Assembly: GCF_007845645.1 (NCBI RefSeq)
Contig: NZ_VCQV01000017.1
Location: forward strand, 38,734-102,733
Direction: 5' to 3'
From: Leekyejoonella antrihumi
GTDB lineage: Bacteria > Actinomycetota > Actinomycetes > Actinomycetales > Dermatophilaceae
Length of the DNA: 64,000 bases
Shown: positions 35,109-42,050 of the stretch, piece after piece
Numbering within the stretch: the stretch's first letter is position 1
Layout: each line of letters starts with the position of its first letter
Notes under the pieces: model-generated
Seen by the model: the letters and a program-made list of their open reading frames with translations, nothing else
Database searches by the model: none
Told to the model about the DNA's origin: nothing
Translations under genes and position numbers: made by a program

Positions 35109-35327
35109 TCAGCTGTCCTCGCCGTCCATGCGAAACCCGACCTTGAGGCCCACCTGCAGATGCCCGACCGCACCATCCTCGATGTGCCCGCGGATCTGCG
35201 TGACCTCGAACCAGTCGAGGCCGTGCAGGGTCTTCGACGCCCGCCCGATCGCGCTCGCAATCGCGTCGTCGACACTCTCACTGGATGTGCCGACGATCTC
35301 GGTGACTCGGTAGGTGTGTGCGGTCAT
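35109..35327 (-). CDS. Dodecin family flavin-binding protein
   Basis: A 72-residue protein, normal for dodecins, which form hollow 12-mers that store or buffer flavins. The family pattern is complete: YRVTEIVGTSSESVDDAIASAI, RASKTLHGLDWFEVTQIRGHI and LQVGLKVGFRMD. The Trp in LDWFEV is the flavin-stacking residue. The start is ATG 35327 after CCAGGAGG. The gene is transcribed alone. Confidence 0.93.
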   Translation of the reverse strand: MTAHTYRVTEIVGTSSESVDDAIASAIGRASKTLHGLDWFEVTQIRGHIEDGAVGHLQVGLKVGFRMDGEDS

Positions 35328-35426
35328 GGTGTCCTCCTGGTGGCAGTCGTGACCCGATCGTTGCACGGTCCGAGGGACAAGGACAGCTCCCGGACCTCTG
35401 CGCAGCCGACGCCGCTGGGTCTCAGG

Positions 35427-37115
35427 TCATTCACCGTCGTCGTCACGAGAGATCCGGACCACGGCGAGCAGCTCTGCCCGCTCGGCACTGGCCGGGTTGC
35501 CGCCGACCGCGGAGAGGAACTCGGCCCGGTCGAAGGCGAGCGTCTCGAGGGCGCCCGACGCTGTCACCGTCGCCGTCCGTGGCACCGAGCGCAGCAGGGC
35601 GATTTCGCCGAAGCCGTCACCACGGCCCAGCGCAGGACGCGGCTCGCCATCGACGGTGACCGCGGCGGCACCCGACGCGATCAGATAGAAGGTCTCGCCG
35701 GGCTCCCCCTGCACCACTACCCGATCACCGTCTTGGTGGCTCGCTCGCCGGGCCGTGGCGAACAACTGCTCGACTGTCACCAACGGCAATGGTTGAAACA
35801 CCGGAAATGCCTGCACCAGCGCGAGATCTGGACCGGGCTCGGGCGTCGACCGGTCGATGCGAAGGCCCTGCGGTGCGTAGCAGGCCGCAAGCAGCACCAG
35901 CAGCACGCCGGCCACCAGCAGAATCGGCAGCGTCCCGGGGGTGTGCGCCAGCCCCGGAGCCGCAATCGCGCCGAGTCCGACGCCGGCGAACACGACGAGC
36001 TCCAGGGCGCCGAGCGCCGCGGGTGCCACTCGAGGCCCCACCACCCGCGGGATCAAGGTGAACGCTGCACTGTCCTCGATGGCATTGCCGAGACCGACGA
36101 CACCCAGCGCCACGTAGGCCGTGGCGGTGGTCGGCCACAACCCGAGCGCCACCAGCGGCAGACCCCACAGGGCGACGCCCACCACTAAGCAGCGCGCGAG
36201 CCGGGTCACCCGCAGCACCCGTCCCGCCAGTACCCCGCCGACAAGCCCGCCAATGCCAATCGCCGCGGTGAGCCAGCCCACCGAGTTCTGCTGCAGCGAA
36301 AGGATGTCCAGGGCCAACACGACAGTCAAAACGAGCAGCAGCCCGCGAGTGAACGACTGGACGAACCCCATCAACACTGCGCCCGCCGGCGACACAACGG
36401 TGCACAGCGAGCGAGCGCCGGTCGCCAGGTCGGCGGCAAGATGCCGCTGTCGACCGCGCTCGGGTGCCGGCGGCATGGCGGTGTGGAGCCTCCGCAGCGC
36501 GAGGTAGGCGAACGCCATGATGCCAGCCGAGACCGCAAGCGTGACGCCGGGATCGCTGACGGCAAGGACCGCTCCGCCGATGATCGGTCCGACGAGGCCG
36601 CCGGCGTTCTCCAGGACCGTCGCTCCCACGTTCGCGGCGCTGAGCTGGGCAGGTGTGCGCACGAGCCAAGGCATGTTCGCAGCCTGGATCGGACGGTACG
36701 AACCGGAGAGGGCACCCGCAGCCGCGACCAGCATCAGCACCAGCGCGGACGGGCCGTGCAGGACTATCAAGGCAGCCGCCAGAGCCAGCAGGATCGTGCG
36801 CACCCCGAGCAGCCAGCGCATCAACCGGTCGCTGCGCACGTGCGGGCAAAGTCCCACCAGCAACGGCGTGGCGAGCATCCCCGGGAGGGTGGTGGCCACA
36901 CCGTACGCAGCGACGAGGCCGGCCCCGTCGGTGTCGAACGTCCACACCAGCATCGCCACCCGGCATACGAGTCCGGCGGTGACCGACAACCCCCAGCCCC
37001 GGGTCAGCCGACCCACGTCCGGTAGGCCTGGCGGCGCGCCCAGCGCCGTGGCAACGCTCGACGCGCCACCGCCCCCGGCCACCCACCGAGGTCTATGCAG
37101 GGCGTGCGCGGTCAT
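35427..37115 (-). CDS. MFS transporter fused to a C-terminal cyclic-nucleotide-binding domain
   Basis: A 562-residue membrane protein. Residues 30-410 form a 10-12 helix MFS domain (GVATTLPGMLATPLLVGLCPHVRSDRLM, SYRPIQAANMPWLVRTPAQL, LTAAIGIGGLVGGVLAGRVL are among the loops and helices). Residues about 435-545 form a cNMP-binding beta-roll with the phosphate cassette FGEIALLRSVPRTATVTA, preceded by GDRVVVQGEPGETFYLIASG. The start ATG at 37115 comes 4 bases after the stop of an 18-residue open frame. The fusion suggests that a nucleotide or similar ligand gates transport, which is inference. Confidence 0.88.
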   Translation of the reverse strand: MTAHALHRPRWVAGGGGASSVATALGAPPGLPDVGRLTRGWGLSVTAGLVCRVAMLVWTFDTDGAGLVAAYGVATTLPGMLATPLLVGLCPHVRSDRLMRWLLGVRTILLALAAALIVLHGPSALVLMLVAAAGALSGSYRPIQAANMPWLVRTPAQLSAANVGATVLENAGGLVGPIIGGAVLAVSDPGVTLAVSAGIMAFAYLALRRLHTAMPPAPERGRQRHLAADLATGARSLCTVVSPAGAVLMGFVQSFTRGLLLVLTVVLALDILSLQQNSVGWLTAAIGIGGLVGGVLAGRVLRVTRLARCLVVGVALWGLPLVALGLWPTTATAYVALGVVGLGNAIEDSAAFTLIPRVVGPRVAPAALGALELVVFAGVGLGAIAAPGLAHTPGTLPILLVAGVLLVLLAACYAPQGLRIDRSTPEPGPDLALVQAFPVFQPLPLVTVEQLFATARRASHQDGDRVVVQGEPGETFYLIASGAAAVTVDGEPRPALGRGDGFGEIALLRSVPRTATVTASGALETLAFDRAEFLSAVGGNPASAERAELLAVVRISRDDDGE

Positions 37116-37119
37116 CGAC

Positions 37120-37176
37120 TCAGTCCCTGGTGCGGGACCGCGAACGACGGCGTCGGCGCGACTGCCGCGTACTCAT
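37120..37176 (-). CDS. Possible 18-residue arginine-rich coupled peptide
   Basis: The reading frame MSTRQSRRRRRSRSRTRD starts at an ATG overlapping the stop of the gene upstream (ATGA) and ends 4 bases before the MFS-cNMP start. The spacing on both sides is that of translationally coupled genes. It may be a true tiny basic protein, or only a device that carries ribosomes from one gene to the next. No homologue is recognised. Confidence 0.35.
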   Translation of the reverse strand: MSTRQSRRRRRSRSRTRD

Positions 37177-37427
37177 CGAGCCTCCTCCTCGTTCTCCGCC
37201 GGTGACGACCCGCTCGTGCGGGTGCGCAGGATCCGCGCAATGAACTCGCACAGGGCAGCCCGGTCCTCGAACCGCGTCGCCTCTCCGCTCACGACGTGCT
37301 CCACCCGGCCGGAACACGACCCGCCCGGGTCGACGCCGGAGCCGGCGCGAAACTGCAGCACGAAGGACCGATTCACCGGAAGGCTCACCGACTGCTCGGG
37401 ATCGATGGGCCGTGACGACTGATTCAT
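37173..37427 (-). CDS. Small conserved hypothetical protein
   Basis: An 84-residue protein from an ATG at 37427 (MNQSSRPIDPEQ); the frame is open further upstream, but the conserved part begins later. The core SFVLQFRAG, GRVEHVVSGEATRFEDRAAL and EFIARIL matches a widespread uncharacterised family recognised by its GRVEHVVSG pattern. It is upstream of, and probably cotranscribed with, the MFS-cNMP gene. No catalytic motif is visible. Confidence 0.62.
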   Translation of the reverse strand: MNQSSRPIDPEQSVSLPVNRSFVLQFRAGSGVDPGGSCSGRVEHVVSGEATRFEDRAALCEFIARILRTRTSGSSPAENEEEAR

Positions 37428-37678
37428 GACCCCATCGATGCTAGAACCGATGCCGTCCGAAGTCCTTCGGAAGTTCTTCGGGTTCGGACCCTCGGTGGCG
37501 GCCAGGTCGGTGCACGTGAGCGTCATTTGTTGGATTCTGACGCCCCCTCAACGTCCATCCGTGGGCGTGCCATCGTGTCGTATGCCGCATCTCTTGTGCG
37601 GTCGGGGGTAGATCACCGTCGGCGGATCGCCCTACGGAGCAGGTCGTGCAGCAGTGCAGAGCTCACCCGTCGGGACGT

Positions 37679-38113
37679 TCATCCCCGCCGGTACTCCACT
37701 TCGTTTGCGCCCTCCCAAACACGCCGGGCAGCACCCGAAGCGCGCCACCGGCGCACTTCGTAGAACCGACGTGCGTGAGCGTTCGCTTCCAGGACCCACA
37801 GGTGCGTGGTGTTCGTTGCCGTGTTGATGAGAGTTGTTCCGACGCCTGTCCCGGCAGCTTCGGGACGGACGTAGAGGGCATCAAGCTCATCGCTGTGCCA
37901 TGCGACGAATCCGATCGTGCGGCCGCCTTCTTGGGCCAAAGCAACCCGACCGGTGTACGTCGCCCAGCGTGTTCGGGTCTCCCCGCGCGGAAACGGGCCG
38001 TCGGAGATGTGCGCATATGCTGCGGTGGCCGATTCCTCGTGAATCGCGGCCAATTCGGCTGCAACCCTTGCGTTCACGGTGTCGAGCTCGATCACCGTCA
38101 GAGTCCTACTCAC
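37679..38113 (-). CDS. GNAT-family N-acetyltransferase
   Basis: A 144-residue protein with a GNAT fold. RVALAQEGGRTIGFVAWHSDELDALYV forms strands 3-4, RPEAAGTGVGTTLI is the acetyl-CoA-binding loop (Q/RxxGxG/A type), and LWVLEANAHARRFYEVRRW is the classic C-terminal region. The start is uncertain: a GTG at 38113 was chosen because the fold begins there, but no clear ribosome binding site is seen. The substrate is unknown, and it has no operon partner. Confidence 0.82.
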   Translation of the reverse strand: MSRTLTVIELDTVNARVAAELAAIHEESATAAYAHISDGPFPRGETRTRWATYTGRVALAQEGGRTIGFVAWHSDELDALYVRPEAAGTGVGTTLINTATNTTHLWVLEANAHARRFYEVRRWRASGAARRVWEGANEVEYRRG

Positions 38114-38446
38114 ACCACGCGAGACTACGCCGCTGTGAGCCGCCACATGATGCACGCGCTTACGTGAGTCAACACACGGATCTGCCGCGTCATCCAGATC
38201 GCAATTCTCAGCCCTTCGACCCCGTTCTCAGGCGAAAAACTGCGATCTCGACGAGTATCCCGAAGATCCAGGTCAACGCCTGCCGGGTACCTGCGTACAT
38301 GACTCCGCGCCACCGGTAGATGATGAACGCGAATGGCCCCCTGTCGAGCGATCAGAGCCTCAGAGTTCATCGACAAACGACGCGGCCGTTCACCGACGTT
38401 GCCACGGCGCCGTTGGCCCGAAGAAGGCAGCGGGCCCACCGAGCGC
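38114..38446. other. Intergenic region holding palindromic repeat copy 2
   Basis: About 330 bp between the divergent acetyltransferase start and the stop of the large regulator gene. Apart from the repeat at 38182-38254 no gene or RNA was recognised. Confidence 0.5.
38182..38254. repeat. Palindromic intergenic repeat, copy 2
   Basis: Matches 3919-3990 with a one-base length difference near its start. The arms CAGATCGCAATTCTC and GAAAAACTGCGATCTCG can pair. Substitutions between the copies fall mostly in the loop (CTGCCC against CAGCCC, CCAGTT against CCCGTT), while the arms are nearly identical. Confidence 0.7.
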
Positions 38447-41392
38447 TCACGTCAACTGGTCGAGGACGGCACGGGCATTGACCAGGTCGTGGGTGTCGTG
38501 GCCCTCGGTGAAGGTCTCGTAGACGCCGGCGAGCAGCTCTCGCGCAACACGAACCTGGCCCCGCGCCTGCCGGAACCGAGCAAGGCTGGTCGCGGCGCGC
38601 AATTGCAGCCCACGGATCTGCCGGGTGCTCGCCAGCTCCAGCGCCCTGGACAGGGCTTCCTCCGCCTCGGCGGCGCGCTCGGCGCCGTCGAGGCGGAGCA
38701 GCTCGCCACGCAGCCGCCACAGCTCGGGTTCGCTCTGAACCGTGCGGGTACGGCCGATCGCGTCCAGCCCGGACCTGGTCGCGGCGAGCCCGCCGGCCAC
38801 GTCGCCGGTGGCCAGGCAGAGCTCGGCGGCAAGCCGCTGGTGCAGCGACTCACCGATGCCTGCCAGGCCGGTCCAGCGGGCCGCACCCTGCCGGAGCCGC
38901 TCCAACCCCGTCTCGGGGTCACCAAGAACCCCGATCGCCCAGCCGTCCAGCACGGCGGCGCCTGCCCGCCAGATCTCCAGGTCGTGCCGACTGCAGACGG
39001 CCACCAGCTGTCCGGCCAGCCGGCGGACCCGTGCAGCATCCCCGCACAACAGCTGGATGACCGCGGCGAACCACAGCGCGCGGGCCAGACCGGCCGGCAC
39101 CCCCTGGCTATGTGCGCGGTCGAGTGCGGCGTCGGCATGGGCCCGGGCCTGGTCGGCAAAACCGAGCTGCCACAGCGCCAGGCCGCCGTAGAGGTGCGCG
39201 GCGACCTCCATCTCGTCACCGACGATCGCCGTGAGATCGGCGTGGTCCACCCTTTCGCAGGTGTCCAGCATCCGTTGCGCACGATCCCACATCGACGCAT
39301 ATCGGCCACTGCGGCTGTCTGCTCGGATGCGCAGCAGATCCGCGACCAGCGCAGCGGCGTCGTCGTCGCTTTCCTGCACCACCCCATCGATGCGGTTCAG
39401 GCATCCGCGCATACTCGACTCGTCGCCCTCCATCAGGGCCGCGTTGTATAGTCCGAGCAGCGCGGCGACCAGCCCGGGCACATCGCCCTGCGCATCCGCG
39501 AGCTGCTGCAGCCGTAGGCACGCATCCCGCGCCTCCGGCCGGCGCCAACCCCAGGTGGCGGCGGCGCTGACGACCTCGCTGCGGCGCAGTGCCAGCTCCA
39601 GCTGGGATCGCACTGCCGGGTCATCCATCCGGTCGAGCAGGTCAAGACCGCGGTGGGCGTGCGCGTGCGCCTCGGGGTATGCCGACCGCCCCGCCGCCGT
39701 GGTCGCCGCCGCGACAGTCCACCGAAGCGCCGACGGGTAGTCACGCCCGCGCTCGAAATGCAGGGCGAGCTCGCCCGCGACCTGTGCCGCACGCGCGCCG
39801 TGCACCGCCGTCAGTCGGGTGCCGATCGCGCGGTGCACGGCCGCGCGACGCGCCGGCCCCAGCCGCTCGTAGAGGATCTCGCGGTACATCTGATGGGTGA
39901 ACCGGTATCGGGCTGCGGCGGTTCCATCCGGCCACTCGACGGCGCCCAGGAACCGCAGCAGCGACCCTGGTCGCGCCAGCCGCCCGCACTGCTCCTCCAC
40001 CTGCACCACCGCCATCTCCCCCGGCCCGTCGGCCAAGGCGCTGCTCACGACGTCGGCGGCGAACTCCATACCTGCCGCGGAGGCCGCCTCCAACATGGTC
40101 CGGTCGGCCTCCTCGAGAGCATCGATCTGCTGCTCCAGCATCAACCGCACCTCGCTCGGGACACCGAGCGAGGTGAGCCGTTCGGCCGTGTCGACACCGC
40201 CACCGGCGTCAGGGTCTTCGACCAGCAGCCGAGCGCGAAGCAGGTGCTCGCAGAGCGCCACCATGAACAGGGCATGACCCTCCGTTCGCTCGTGCACGCC
40301 CGCGATGAGTCGGGGCGTGGGCACCCGAGGGGCGAACCGGGCCGAAAGGTAGGCGGAGACGTCACCAGCGGACAGCAGCTCCAGAGCGAGCTGACCGGCG
40401 AGTCCGCGAGCCCGCAGGTCCTGCACGACTCGGTGGACCGGGTGTTCCCGTGCGATGACGTCGGCCGGCCGGAAGGTGGTGAGCACCAACAGCCGCGCCG
40501 GCTCACGCCGTCTCGCCAGGAAGGACAGCAGCTCCACGGTCGCCCGGTCCGCATCATGCAGATCCTCAAGCACTAGCAGCAACGGACGCAGCGCGCTGAC
40601 CTGCTCCATCGCCACCGCGAACTCGCGCAGCATGCGCGGAGTGGAGGCACGGCCGACCCGTTGCCGCAGCGCGGCCAGCTCGGTGTCGGTGAACAGCTCG
40701 GGAAGCTGCAGCAGCCAGCTGGCGGCCGAGCGTTGCAGGACCTCGGTCACCGCGGCGGTCCGCGGTCCTCGCCATAGGTTCGCCATCGCCTGCAGCGCCG
40801 GCAGGTACGGCTCGCCCGGACCAACCAGATCCACGCACTGGCCGCGGCCAACGAGCGGAAGAGGATCGTCGAGACGAAGCTCATCCACGAACGCATCGAC
40901 CAGTGCCGTCTTGCCGGTGCCGGCTTCCGCGACGACAAAGCCGGTCTGCCGCTGTCCGTCGAGCGCGTCCTTCCACCAACGGTGCAGGACCGCGAGCTCA
41001 CGTCTTCGTCCCACGAGCAACGGGGCCGGGCGCCCCCGCTCCGGTGGTGCGCTGGAAACGTCGGCGACCAGCCGGTAGCCGCGTCGATGGACGGTCGCGA
41101 TGAACCGTGCGTCATGGGCGTCGTCGTCGAAGGCGTGGCGCAGCTCGTTGATGCACACGGACAGGACCGCGTCCCCGACATACCCGCTCGGCCAGACCGT
41201 ATCCAGCAGGTCCTGCTTGGCGATCACTTCGCCGGCGCGGTCGATCAGAAGCGCAAGAACCTCCGCCGCCTTCGGTCGCAGCAGCACCGTGTCCCCATTG
41301 CGCCAGAGCCGACGGGTCGTGCGATCGAAGCGGAAATCTCCGACATAGCGGGCGCCGCCCCCAGCGGCGCTCGCAGGCTGCGCCTCCGCCAT
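38447..41392 (-). CDS. Large regulator: OmpR-type winged helix, STAND-like ATPase and TPR region
   Basis: A 981-residue cytoplasmic protein. Residues 15-110 form a Trans_reg_C winged helix (FRFDRTTRRLWRNGD, LLRPKAAEVLALLIDRAGEV, ELRHAFDDD, FIATVHRRGYRLVADV). From about residue 125 an AAA/STAND ATPase follows: VGRRRELAVLHRWW, Walker A VVAEAGTGKTALVDAF and Walker B PLLLVLEDLHDAD. The C-terminal 500 residues are helical TPR-like repeats (SYEHLDRAH-type pattern weak; SALRWTVAAATTAAG, AHAHRGLDLLDRM). The start is ATG 41392. The architecture resembles CadC/AfsR/MalT-like sensors, and the signal and target genes are unknown. It is monocistronic. Confidence 0.85.
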   Translation of the reverse strand: MAEAQPASAAGGGARYVGDFRFDRTTRRLWRNGDTVLLRPKAAEVLALLIDRAGEVIAKQDLLDTVWPSGYVGDAVLSVCINELRHAFDDDAHDARFIATVHRRGYRLVADVSSAPPERGRPAPLLVGRRRELAVLHRWWKDALDGQRQTGFVVAEAGTGKTALVDAFVDELRLDDPLPLVGRGQCVDLVGPGEPYLPALQAMANLWRGPRTAAVTEVLQRSAASWLLQLPELFTDTELAALRQRVGRASTPRMLREFAVAMEQVSALRPLLLVLEDLHDADRATVELLSFLARRREPARLLVLTTFRPADVIAREHPVHRVVQDLRARGLAGQLALELLSAGDVSAYLSARFAPRVPTPRLIAGVHERTEGHALFMVALCEHLLRARLLVEDPDAGGGVDTAERLTSLGVPSEVRLMLEQQIDALEEADRTMLEAASAAGMEFAADVVSSALADGPGEMAVVQVEEQCGRLARPGSLLRFLGAVEWPDGTAAARYRFTHQMYREILYERLGPARRAAVHRAIGTRLTAVHGARAAQVAGELALHFERGRDYPSALRWTVAAATTAAGRSAYPEAHAHAHRGLDLLDRMDDPAVRSQLELALRRSEVVSAAATWGWRRPEARDACLRLQQLADAQGDVPGLVAALLGLYNAALMEGDESSMRGCLNRIDGVVQESDDDAAALVADLLRIRADSRSGRYASMWDRAQRMLDTCERVDHADLTAIVGDEMEVAAHLYGGLALWQLGFADQARAHADAALDRAHSQGVPAGLARALWFAAVIQLLCGDAARVRRLAGQLVAVCSRHDLEIWRAGAAVLDGWAIGVLGDPETGLERLRQGAARWTGLAGIGESLHQRLAAELCLATGDVAGGLAATRSGLDAIGRTRTVQSEPELWRLRGELLRLDGAERAAEAEEALSRALELASTRQIRGLQLRAATSLARFRQARGQVRVARELLAGVYETFTEGHDTHDLVNARAVLDQLT

Positions 41393-41435
41393 CCGACCAG
41401 AATAGTCCGGCCGGCCCGTCACCGGGCGGAGTCAT

Positions 41436-42002
41436 TCAGTTCATCGACGGGTCGGCCGGGAAGGACGCGGCAAAGGCCATGCTCCCCCGTTGCCGCCGCA
41501 GGACTTGGGTCCACAGGGTCTGCGGACTCCCGCTGAAGGCATCCCGTGCCTCCTGATCCGCAACGAACCAGTGCCCGGAACGCAGCTCCTGGTCCAGCTG
41601 GCCGCTGCCCCAACCGGAATACCCGGCGAAGATCCGCAGCGCTGACACCTCGGGCATGACGACGGGCGGCGGCGCGTCCAGATCGACCAGCGCTACCCCT
41701 CCGAAGAGCCGCTGAATGCCAAGGCTCTCCGCGTCTCCCGGCATGCTGACCAGGCCCATGGCCGTGTCAAGCGCCACCGGGCCGCCTTGGAAGATCAGCC
41801 CGGGGTCGCTGACATGAGGCTGCCAGGCCGGCAGCACGGCGTCGACCTTGGCGTCCAGAGGGTGGTTCAGCACCAGCCCGTGGGCACCGTCGTCATCGTG
41901 ATGGAGCACGAGCACGACGCTGCGGTCGAAGATGTCGTCCGGGTCGGCCTCCCCTCCCTCACGAGGGACGGCAACCAGCAGGCGCCCGGTCAAGTCATCC
42001 AC
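41436..42002 (-). CDS. YqgE/AlgH family protein
   Basis: A 188-residue soluble protein starting with GTG at 42002. Family blocks are LTGRLLVAVPREGG, FDRSVVLVLHHDDDGAHGLVLNHP, IFQGGPVALDTAMGLVSM, LRIFAGYSGWGSGQLDQEL and GHWFVADQEARDAFSG. The biochemical role is unsettled; in pseudomonads AlgH is linked to alginate control. It is followed on the same strand by the large regulator gene and preceded by the DEAD-box gene. Confidence 0.93.
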   Translation of the reverse strand: MDDLTGRLLVAVPREGGEADPDDIFDRSVVLVLHHDDDGAHGLVLNHPLDAKVDAVLPAWQPHVSDPGLIFQGGPVALDTAMGLVSMPGDAESLGIQRLFGGVALVDLDAPPPVVMPEVSALRIFAGYSGWGSGQLDQELRSGHWFVADQEARDAFSGSPQTLWTQVLRRQRGSMAFAASFPADPSMN

Positions 42003-42050
42003 GACACCATTATGTGCCGGTATGCCGTGTCCGGGCTCGCCTGCCGGCGC

